Positions 6,910-13,487 of a stretch of 19,525 nucleotides of DNA are shown in pieces. Location: assembly GCA_044375415.1 (NCBI GenBank), contig JBILMS010000058.1:1-19525 (forward strand). The letters run 5' to 3'. Origin of the DNA: JAWXBG01 sp044375415. GTDB taxonomy: Bacteria; Bacteroidota; Bacteroidia; Flavobacteriales_D; Sanyastnellaceae. The notes beneath the pieces were generated by a model that searched no databases, was not told where the DNA came from, and was given only the letters and a program-made list of their open reading frames with translations. Position 1 is the stretch's first letter. Each line of letters begins with the position of its first letter. The position numbers and the translations under genes were made by a program.

Positions 6910-8166
6910 TTAGCTCGGAATAGACGGAACTTGTTGGGTTCGTTGTATATGTCTATTTAAAAGATGCATCATCCAAAGAGCGACAAGAATGGAGCCAATT
7001 ACTACATATCCTAGGACTTCGTAGTGAAGCAACTTGTCGTTTTCATCGGGTATTACAATCATACCGGCGACTGTAGAGGCAACACCTCCGGATAGTTGTT
7101 GAATAGATGAGTTTATACTCATAAAGGCCCCTCGATCTTGGGGTAAAGGCACCGCGGTGAGCATAGCACTAGATGTAATTATTCGGGCCAAAATCCCCAC
7201 AAACAAAATTACATTGAGGAGTATCACCAACCACAAGGGCGTTATTCCCAGAGGCGTGTATACTGCCACCATTACGATACTAAGAATAGAACCAAATAGA
7301 AACATATTGAACTTGCCGGATACATCGCTTAATTTCCCAATGAGGGGGCCTGCAATAATGGACGAAACCCCTGTAATAAGATAGATCATTGGCAAATCGT
7401 CTACATCAATTCCAAGGTTATTTGTTGTAAATCTGCTTCCAAACGGCATGAGCATCCATCCTCCAGTGGCCAGGAGGACCGTGGCTAAAAAGCCTCGGAT
7501 ATAGTCTCGTTTCGAAAGGGTTTTCCAAAGATGGGTAAAGGCACTTGCCTCCGATTTAACTTGCAAATGAGTGTCAATGGGCTTAAGGTATAAGTAGATG
7601 ATTACCCCTACCGCCACTCCGAAAAATGCAATCATCCAGAAGGGACTATGCCAACCGAATTTAGTGGCCAAGTATAATCCGATTGGCAGCCCTAAAATCT
7701 GACTCGCCGAGAAGGCCATCTGTACAAATCCCATAACACGGCCGCGCTTTTCCATGGGAAATAGGTCTGTGATGATGGCAAAGCCAATAGAACCAATTAC
7801 TCCTCCGAAAATTCCTGTTACAATACGGGCTATGAGAAGTAATTCAAAGGTGGGAGCCATGGCACAGAAAAAGGTGCCGAATAAAAACCCGGTGTAGAAA
7901 AACAAAAGAATTTTTTTCCTATCAAAACGGTCGGCAAAACCTGCTGCTAATAATCCGGAAATACCGGCGCTAAATGCATATGCGGAAACTACAATTCCAA
8001 ACCGTGAGGGAGTAAGCGAGAGCTCATCCATCAGGATAGTTCCTAACGGCGACAACACCATGAAATCCAGGATAATCGTGAATTGCAGGATCGCCAATAG
8101 GGCAATTACGAATACTTGATATCGGGTAAATGTACTTTTTGTGTCGGCTTGATCGATTGATTTCAT
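6910..8166 (-). CDS. MFS transporter, DHA1-type probable drug or metabolite exporter
   Basis: A 418-residue major facilitator superfamily protein of normal length, with about 12 hydrophobic segments and a central cytoplasmic loop around residues 195-220. Motif A is visible between TM2 and TM3 as GFADRFDRKKILLFF, and RIVTGIFGGVIGSIGFAII fits the TM4 region containing the motif B arginine. The overall pattern resembles DHA1 proton-coupled exporters (AraJ-like). The ATG overlaps the TetR stop in a 4-base ATGA, so the two are cotranscribed and coupled; repression of an efflux pump by its adjacent TetR sensor is the usual logic. The substrate cannot be read from the sequence. Confidence 0.9.
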   Translation of the reverse strand: MKSIDQADTKSTFTRYQVFVIALLAILQFTIILDFMVLSPLGTILMDELSLTPSRFGIVVSAYAFSAGISGLLAAGFADRFDRKKILLFFYTGFLFGTFFCAMAPTFELLLIARIVTGIFGGVIGSIGFAIITDLFPMEKRGRVMGFVQMAFSASQILGLPIGLYLATKFGWHSPFWMIAFFGVAVGVIIYLYLKPIDTHLQVKSEASAFTHLWKTLSKRDYIRGFLATVLLATGGWMLMPFGSRFTTNNLGIDVDDLPMIYLITGVSSIIAGPLIGKLSDVSGKFNMFLFGSILSIVMVAVYTPLGITPLWLVILLNVILFVGILARIITSSAMLTAVPLPQDRGAFMSINSSIQQLSGGVASTVAGMIVIPDENDKLLHYEVLGYVVIGSILVALWMMHLLNRHIQRTQQVPSIPS

Positions 8167-8750
8167 AAAGTGGTATTGTTCAAGGAAATAATGACCCGAT
8201 CAAATACAGTTTTTACTATTTCATCGGTTAACGCAAAAGGTTGGAGTGAAATGGACTTTTTCTTGAAATGAAAATCAAGCAGCGCATACAAGGGACCATA
8301 GGCAAGAGACCAAAATACTTCGGGAGGCATCTCAGTTATTTCTCCTCGATCAATTGCATTTCGCAGAAAGCTCTTCATGTTGTGTTTGAACTCCGATTGA
8401 TCACAACGAATCATGGTAGATGTGCGGAATTGCTGAAGAAAATTGAAGTACAAAGGAAAAGTTCTGGCAAATTCCATTCTGTTTTTCCACTGAATCCAAA
8501 GTCCGGTTGTTAGATCTAGATTCGGAGTAAAGTTGTTGAGTACAACCTTAGAAAACAGATCCATTAATTCTGCATGAATCGAGTCTACCATTTCCTCTCT
8601 ACCGGTATAGTGAATATAAATGGTAGCAGGTGAAATGTCCGCTGCTTTCGCGAGTTTATGCATGCTAAGTCCCTCAAAACCATCTCTTACCATCATTTCG
8701 ATGGCCTTTTCTTTCAGTATCAGTAGTTTATGCTCGTCGCGGGGTCTCAT
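8163..8750 (-). CDS. TetR-family transcriptional regulator of the MFS gene
   Basis: A 195-residue TetR/AcrR regulator. The N-terminal HTH is clear: LILKEKAIEMMVRDGFEGLS, then MHKLAKAADISPATIYIHYT (residues about 30-49), followed by the usual GREEMVDSIHAEL helix. The C-terminal ligand domain is diverged, as normal. ATG at 8750 is chosen because the HTH begins about 10 residues later, as expected; an in-frame TTG at 8771 would add seven residues. Its stop overlaps the MFS start. A TGAACG-TT-CGTTCA palindrome lies 31 bases upstream of the start and is the likely autoregulatory operator. The start codon itself sits in the loop of a strong hairpin. Confidence 0.9.
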   Translation of the reverse strand: MRPRDEHKLLILKEKAIEMMVRDGFEGLSMHKLAKAADISPATIYIHYTGREEMVDSIHAELMDLFSKVVLNNFTPNLDLTTGLWIQWKNRMEFARTFPLYFNFLQQFRTSTMIRCDQSEFKHNMKSFLRNAIDRGEITEMPPEVFWSLAYGPLYALLDFHFKKKSISLQPFALTDEIVKTVFDRVIISLNNTTL

Positions 8751-8758
8751 TACCCCGC
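8739..8758 (-). other. hairpin enclosing the TetR start codon
   Basis: In the mRNA sense GCGGGGT and ACCCCGC form a perfect 7-bp GC-rich stem with loop AATGAG, so the proposed ATG lies in the loop and any upstream ribosome-binding bases lie in the stem. It could lower translation of the regulator, act as a DNA site, or indicate that TTG at 8771 is the true start. Confidence 0.4.
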
Positions 8759-8780
8759 AAAGATGAAGCAATTAAATAAA

Positions 8781-8794
8781 TGAACGTTCGTTCA
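8781..8794. promoter_or_regulatory. probable TetR operator
   Basis: TGAACG-TT-CGTTCA is a palindrome with perfect 6-bp arms upstream of the tetR-MFS unit. TGAACG/CGTTCA half-sites are common in operators of TetR-family regulators, and the position fits autorepression. Confidence 0.6.
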
Positions 8795-9142
8795 AGAAAG
8801 TTAAAATCCTGATAACCCTGATAATTAGGAGTTTCAAATTGAAAATCATATGAAAGTATGAGAGTTTTACCCATGAGGTAAAGCCATTTTTGCGCTGAAT
8901 TCAAAGGATGTAGTAAAAGGAAGGATGCTTATAGGCTGTGTACTTCTGCACTTAAACTGAAAAATCTTTTTGAATTCATTTTATACAGGTAGAGACCTCG
9001 GTGCGGTTATTTGCCTGTCCCCTAACTTAACCAAAAAAAACCCTGATTACTCAGGGTTTTTTTTGCTTAGAGGTTTCCTTAAAATTATTCTGCCGTGTGA
9101 TATGAAATTCCTCGGAGGAAATTTCTATATGGTAATCCGGAA
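8795..9142. other. intergenic region between tetR and the M42 peptidase
   Basis: No convincing gene in about 350 bases. It holds a short direct repeat (CCTGATAA, then CCCTGATAA near 8808-8825), a possible small structured segment at 8985-9032, and a very strong bidirectional terminator at 9033-9064. A 75-residue frame across it (8970-9197) runs through the terminator and into the peptidase gene and is not credible. Confidence 0.5.
9033..9064. terminator. strong bidirectional rho-independent terminator
   Basis: A8-CCCTGA (9033-9046), loop TTAC, TCAGGG-T8 (9051-9064): a perfect 14-bp inverted repeat with T-runs in both orientations. On the minus strand it lies about 80 bases after the M42 peptidase stop and should end that transcript. 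On the plus strand no coding gene precedes it, which leaves open a small plus-strand RNA. Confidence 0.85.
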
Positions 9143-10270
9143 TTATTTCATGTATCTAAAATCCTGTCCCGACTTTAACGATAACACAGATTCGTAGATT
9201 AGCCGAATGACAGCATCCACGTCATTTTTATGAACCATTTCCACCGTGGTGTGCATATATCGAAGTGGCAACGAGATGAGCGCACTTGCCACTCCCGAAT
9301 TACTATAGGCAAATGCATCGGTGTCTGTTCCGGTGCTGCGCGAAGCGGCCTGGCGTTGAAAATTGATTTTATTCTTATTAGCGGCGTCAATAATGTGTTT
9401 CAACAAATTATTTTGAACCGCTGGGCCATAACTGAGTACCGGCCCTTTTCCACATGCCAGATCACCATTCACGATTTTGTTCATCATTGGAGACTGAGTA
9501 TCATGACAAACATCTGTAATAATAGCCACATCAGGTTGGATACGGTGGGCAATCATTTCAGCTCCTCGTAACCCAATTTCCTCTTGTACTGAATTAGTAA
9601 TGTACAATCCAAAAGGAAGTTTTTTCTTGTTCTCCTTTAGCAGACGAGCGACTTCGGCTATCATAAATCCGCCCACGCGGTTGTCCAGTGCGCGCCCAAC
9701 GTAGTAGTCATTGTTTAGAATGATGAACTCATCTTCGAAAGTGGCTACACAGCCGACATGAACTCCAAGTTTTTCAACTTCCGCTTTCGATGAACAACCC
9801 AGATCCAGAAATATGTTCTTTAAACTAGGTGTTTCTTCTTTTTCTGACGTGCGCGTGTGAATCGCGGGCCAACCAAAGATTCCTTTTACAATGCCGTTGT
9901 CGGTATGGATGTTAACGCGTTTCGATGGTGCAATGATGTGATCGCTTCCGCCATTCCGTCGTAGATAAATAAAACCATCGTTGGTGATGTAATGCACAAA
10001 CCACGAAATTTCATCGGCATGTGCTTCGATCACTACTTTGTATTTTGCCTGTGGATTGATCACCGCAACTGCAGTGCCATATGTATCGATGAAATAATCA
10101 TCCACATATGGTTTTACATAATCCAACCACATTCGCTGCCCGGAAACTTCGAATCCGGTGGGTGAGGCATTGTTTAGGTAATTTTCTAGAAATTTTATCG
10201 ACTTGTCCGTCGTTACACTTTTCACTTTCGACTTCGGACTTGCCGCTTTTTTCGCTGCTTTTTTCGCCAT
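9143..10270 (-). CDS. M42-family metallo-aminopeptidase
   Basis: A 375-residue cytoplasmic M42 (TET/FrvX-type) aminopeptidase, expected to form dodecamers and trim N-terminal residues from peptides. The dizinc site is complete: His84 (EAHADE), Asp196 (RALDNRVGG, bridging), Glu230 as general base and Glu231 as ligand (SVQEEIGLRGA), Asp253 (ITDVCHD) and His340 (RYMHTTVEM). The conserved TGTDTDAF also fits. Unusually for the family, the first 20 residues are Lys/Ala-rich (MAKKAAKKAASPKSK), an apparent basic tail ahead of the peptidase domain. Start ATG at 10270. It is monocistronic in appearance and ends before a strong terminator. Confidence 0.92.
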   Translation of the reverse strand: MAKKAAKKAASPKSKVKSVTTDKSIKFLENYLNNASPTGFEVSGQRMWLDYVKPYVDDYFIDTYGTAVAVINPQAKYKVVIEAHADEISWFVHYITNDGFIYLRRNGGSDHIIAPSKRVNIHTDNGIVKGIFGWPAIHTRTSEKEETPSLKNIFLDLGCSSKAEVEKLGVHVGCVATFEDEFIILNNDYYVGRALDNRVGGFMIAEVARLLKENKKKLPFGLYITNSVQEEIGLRGAEMIAHRIQPDVAIITDVCHDTQSPMMNKIVNGDLACGKGPVLSYGPAVQNNLLKHIIDAANKNKINFQRQAASRSTGTDTDAFAYSNSGVASALISLPLRYMHTTVEMVHKNDVDAVIRLIYESVLSLKSGQDFRYMK

Positions 10271-10586
10271 ATGTTATTTGCTTTGATGCGATGCAAAGAT
10301 GGTCTCTCAACGCAATAACCTAAACCGTGCAAACACGACTTTTGTTCTAATGGTTGTGAATAACGAATAAGAGGAAATAATCTCCGGAACCTAGACGATT
10401 CCTGTTTTGGGATTATAAGTTCGTGAAATAGACTCCACTTGGCTTATACGCTTAGTTGTGTCATGCGTTTAAAATGAAGTAAAATGGTACAAAAGGGATC
10501 TATATATCATGAGTAGGTGTTAGATTGTTTGGATAAAACCACGATGTATAACGGCTAATCCACGTTATTTAAGCAATTAAAAACTA
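10271..10586. other. intergenic region between the M42 peptidase and the second GNAT
   Basis: Contains no credible gene. On the minus strand CATCTTTG (10294-10301), one mismatch from TAnnTTTG, could be the -7 element for the peptidase. ATAACG (10548-10553) and CGTTAT (10563-10568) form a 6-bp inverted repeat just after the GNAT stop, without a T-run. Nothing else is recognised. Confidence 0.4.
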
Positions 10587-11087
10587 TCAAACGCGAGTTT
10601 GATTCTGCCACCTGTACCAACAAAGATCTTCTTTATTTTGATGAAGTAGTTCTTGGAAAGTGAAGCCCAAACCTTGAAGAAGTTTTATAGACAGGTTGTT
10701 CTCTTTTAAAACTACGGCCGATATGAACGGCATTGATTTTACCCATTCACATGACAAGACAGCCTGGGATGCCTCAAACGCATAACCCTTTCCTTGATAC
10801 TTGTCTAAAAATGCAAAACCCAAGTCATGTTCCGGTAAATAGTCTTTTTTTACTAAAGTAATCGCACCTATGGGAGTGTTGTCGTGCAAATAAGCAATGG
10901 AGTATATAATTTCCTCGTTCGTGATCACAGACTCAATATACTTCTCACATTCGGCAATGGTTCGGGTTTTTTTATCGCCTATAAACGTCAACCACCCGGG
11001 ACTGTTGAGCAATGAAACCATAAATAAAGCATCGGAAATTCGGATTGTACGAATACGAAGTCTTTCCGTTGATATATCAATGTTCAT
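10587..11087 (-). CDS. GNAT acetyltransferase, RimJ/RimL type
   Basis: A 166-residue acetyltransferase of the Acetyltransf_3 (RimJ/RimL-like) kind. It opens with the typical ISTERLRIRTIRISDA strand-helix. The acetyl-CoA loop is at 98-103 (QGKGYA, the Q-x-x-G-x-A signature) after HDLGFAFLDKY. ENNLSIKLLQGLGF at 129-142 is the motif B region. Members acetylate N-termini of ribosomal proteins or small molecules; the substrate here cannot be told. It lies alone between two spacers of about 320 bases, with the repeat-rich one upstream. Start ATG at 11087. Confidence 0.85.
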   Translation of the reverse strand: MNIDISTERLRIRTIRISDALFMVSLLNSPGWLTFIGDKKTRTIAECEKYIESVITNEEIIYSIAYLHDNTPIGAITLVKKDYLPEHDLGFAFLDKYQGKGYAFEASQAVLSCEWVKSMPFISAVVLKENNLSIKLLQGLGFTFQELLHQNKEDLCWYRWQNQTRV

Positions 11088-11180
11088 CTTAATTTTTTAT
11101 CTGTCAGAGACAATTTGGCGTTTTGGATGAAGAAAACCTAGCTGGATTTTTCCTTTTACTAAAAAAATTACTCTCCGAAG

Positions 11181-11239
11181 GCCTCAGCCCTAACCCCTCT
11201 TCATCCTTCGATAAACTCTGGAGGACGAGGAGAGGGGGA
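11181..11239 (+). repeat. palindromic repeat A, copy 1, split by repeat B
   Basis: Begins GCCTCAGCCCTAACCCCTCT and ends GGAGAGGGGGA; the arms CCCCTCT (11194-11200) and AGAGGGG (11231-11237) pair. Between them sits a 28-base segment (11201-11228) starting TCATCCTTCGATAAACTC and ending GGAGGACGA, which resembles a separate dispersed repeat family (CCTTCGAyAAgCTCaGG). Copy 2 has only a short loop at this position. Confidence 0.55.
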
Positions 11240-11314
11240 TGTTCACGTTAAAGGAAAAGAGTGTTTTTCTATAATTATTTTTTAAGAAACGTCAACTTTT
11301 CAGTTTGCAGAATC

Positions 11315-11350
11315 GGTGCCCTCTCCTCTGGAGAGGGCGGAGGGTGAGGC
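11315..11350 (-). repeat. palindromic repeat A, copy 2, intact
   Basis: Opposite orientation to copy 1. CCCTCTCC (11319-11326) and GGAGAGGG (11330-11337) form a perfect 8-bp stem with a TCT loop, followed by CGGAGGGTGAGGC. On the minus strand it starts GCCTCACCCT, matching the beginning of copy 1. It lies just beyond the S9 peptidase stop and could also help end that transcript, although no T-run follows. Confidence 0.6.
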
Positions 11351-11417
11351 CATCTGGTTATCTATTCGTGGGCTAAAGATGAATACTTGTGTTGAAATAT
11401 GGTGTATGAAGCCTACC

Positions 11418-13322
11418 TTATTTTTTGGATCTAAGGTATTTATCCAAAAACTCAAGTGTTTTATTAGCCGTGGTGATCTGATTTTCTTTTTTCACGAATC
11501 CATGTCCTTCATCAGGATAAACCACATATTCAACAGGAACGCCGTTTTTCTTTACTCCTTCAACTATTTCATCACTTTCTACGGGCAAGACACGCACGTC
11601 GTTCGCTCCTTGGAAAACCAGAAGTGGTTTGTTTATTTTTTCGTAGTTGTAAAGGGGAGAAATGTTTTTCAATCTTACGCTGTCCGCTGTATTCGGATCT
11701 CCCATCTCTTCATACAAGGCAGCACGGAAAGATTCCCAATAAGGCGGTATGCTTCTCAGAGTTCTGATCCAATTTGCTACTCCAAATAAATCTACCCCCA
11801 CTTTGAATTCTTCGGGATAGAAGGCGAGTGCAGCCAAGGTCATACAACCTCCATAACTACCCCCCATAATTCCAATGGCAGAAGTATCTATGTAATCTTG
11901 TTCTTGAAGCCATTTTTTACCGTAGATACAGTCTTTCAAGTCGCCATTGCTATGGTCTTGATTGTCCATTTTGTAAAACGATTTGCCATAGCCGCTGCTA
12001 CCGCGATTATTCACCTGAAGAACGGCATATCCATTGTTTACAAGGTGTTGGATAGAGGTGTTAAAGCCAACTCGGCTTTGACCACCCGGACCACCGTGAA
12101 TAGACAAAATTGCAGGTACTTTATTGTCTTTGCTTGCATTAAGCGGTTTGTAATAAATAGCAGGTATTTCCAATCCATCGAACGATTTGAAGCGAACTAC
12201 TTCTGCGGTCACCAAGTCGTTCCGATCAATGTCTTTGTTTAGTGTATTCGTTAACTGCTTTAGTTCTTTTTTCTCGATATTATAGACGTACAAGTTTTGT
12301 GGACTTGTACTGCTGGCAATGGTAAGCAAGAGGTTTTTTTCACTGTTAGAAATAATCACATTGGAAACATCGCCATCGGCAATTACCGGAAAATCTATTT
12401 GCTTGTTTGAAGCATGATCAAAAAGGAGAACTTTGTTTTTTCCATCTTCATTTACAAAAATGGTATGGTACTTTTCGGTTTCACCTAAATCCATTCCCAT
12501 CACATCCCACTTATCTTCAAATACCTTTTCAGATGCACCGGAATTGATGTTGTATTTCACTAAATAACTGAATTCCCCGCCGTCGTTTGTAGTGTAATAC
12601 ATAATGCTGTCGTTTTTCTCAAATGCAGTTACGTTCCACTTTGACTCCGAATCGTTGCTTATCTTTTTGGTGGTTTTTGTTGTACGATCAAACAGATAGA
12701 GTTCATTTTTATCAGTGGTAATACTTTTATTGAGCGCGAGGTAACGTTCGCTGTCGCTTACGCCATTTACTTCCATTCCTTCATCATTTTGATATAGTAT
12801 CTCCGTTTGGAGTGTTGCTACATCCATTTTCCACAAATCGAAAAATTGAACGTTGCGTTTATTACTCATAACATACATGGCTTTTTTATCTGCGCTCCAT
12901 CCGCCAAAATTATTTGAGCTGTTTGCCCATGGTGTAAGATCTTTCACAGAGCCGTCATTTTTATCGAGGAGGTATAAATGTGAATTTTCATTTCCACCTG
13001 AATCTGCTTCATAGATTACTTTATCGGTACCCGGTAAATAATCTACGGCAAAATAGGAATCCGTAGCAGACGAAGTAACTGCTTTGCTACTTGTGTCGGC
13101 GATAGTAATTTCATAGACATTAAATATTCCCGTGGAATTGTTTTGTACCAGTACTTTCGATTCGTCGGAGTTAAAAGATGTGGCCCCCACCGATAGATTG
13201 GTATAGAGCTGTTCTGCTGTATACTTTTTGGGTTCCTTTGTTGTGGTTTTAATTCCTTGCTTATCCCCGCATGAGTATAAAAACAAAGCTGCGATTGCGA
13301 AAAATGATAGATACTTTTTCAT
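11418..13322 (-). CDS. S9 prolyl-oligopeptidase-family peptidase, lipoprotein
   Basis: A 634-residue secreted serine peptidase of the prolyl oligopeptidase/acylaminoacyl-peptidase type. Residues 1-18 form a lipoprotein signal with lipobox LYSC (Cys18), so it is probably anchored to the envelope. Residues about 35-370 resemble the beta-propeller domain that gates access. The alpha/beta-hydrolase domain follows, with oxyanion-region IHGGPGGQSR (408-417), nucleophile Ser489 in GGSYGGCMT, Asp575 in QGANDVRV and His607 in DEGHGF, so the triad is complete. The expected substrates are oligopeptides. It diverges from the CRTAC1-type gene across 165 bases. Start ATG at 13322. Confidence 0.93.
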   Translation of the reverse strand: MKKYLSFFAIAALFLYSCGDKQGIKTTTKEPKKYTAEQLYTNLSVGATSFNSDESKVLVQNNSTGIFNVYEITIADTSSKAVTSSATDSYFAVDYLPGTDKVIYEADSGGNENSHLYLLDKNDGSVKDLTPWANSSNNFGGWSADKKAMYVMSNKRNVQFFDLWKMDVATLQTEILYQNDEGMEVNGVSDSERYLALNKSITTDKNELYLFDRTTKTTKKISNDSESKWNVTAFEKNDSIMYYTTNDGGEFSYLVKYNINSGASEKVFEDKWDVMGMDLGETEKYHTIFVNEDGKNKVLLFDHASNKQIDFPVIADGDVSNVIISNSEKNLLLTIASSTSPQNLYVYNIEKKELKQLTNTLNKDIDRNDLVTAEVVRFKSFDGLEIPAIYYKPLNASKDNKVPAILSIHGGPGGQSRVGFNTSIQHLVNNGYAVLQVNNRGSSGYGKSFYKMDNQDHSNGDLKDCIYGKKWLQEQDYIDTSAIGIMGGSYGGCMTLAALAFYPEEFKVGVDLFGVANWIRTLRSIPPYWESFRAALYEEMGDPNTADSVRLKNISPLYNYEKINKPLLVFQGANDVRVLPVESDEIVEGVKKNGVPVEYVVYPDEGHGFVKKENQITTANKTLEFLDKYLRSKK

Positions 13323-13420
13323 AGGGTTTTGGTTTCGTGTTGAAGGGCGAAGATAATTGGACGAGGCTTGTCTAGGTTTGTAATGTTTATTTTTTAGAAT
13401 TTATTATGGAATGTTGTGAA

Positions 13421-13433
13421 GACCATTTTGGTC
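13421..13433. promoter_or_regulatory. inverted repeat between divergent genes
   Basis: GACCA-TTT-TGGTC is a small perfect inverted repeat between the divergent S9 peptidase and CRTAC1 promoters. It could be an operator for either gene, but at 5-bp arms chance is a real alternative. Confidence 0.2.
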
Positions 13434-13463
13434 GCACCCGTTCCACGTTCTTGGATTTAGCAA

Positions 13464-13471
13464 TACATTTG
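13464..13471 (+). promoter_or_regulatory. candidate -7 element for the CRTAC1-type gene
   Basis: TACATTTG matches TAnnTTTG perfectly, 16 bases upstream of the ATG at 13488. The leader would be very short and no good -33 TTTG is seen at the usual distance. Confidence 0.35.
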
Positions 13472-13487
13472 AATCTCAATTGGACTT

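Larger units (their letters stand above)
11088..11417. other. repeat-bearing intergenic region
   Basis: This 330-base spacer between two minus-strand genes holds no credible gene. It contains two oppositely oriented copies of a GC-rich palindromic repeat (11181-11239 and 11315-11350), which differ sharply in composition from the surrounding AT-rich sequence. Confidence 0.6.

Noticed and set aside
6333..8750. marR as part of the tetR-MFS operon
   Set aside because: A 136-base gap with a terminator-like hairpin and a perfect TAnnTTTG box separates them; separate units are more likely.
8970..9197. 75-residue plus-strand frame
   Set aside because: It reads through the strong terminator at 9033-9064 and into the 3' end of the M42 peptidase; no family resemblance.
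11316..11789. 157-residue plus-strand frame
   Set aside because: It starts inside a palindromic repeat and runs antisense through the well-supported S9 peptidase.
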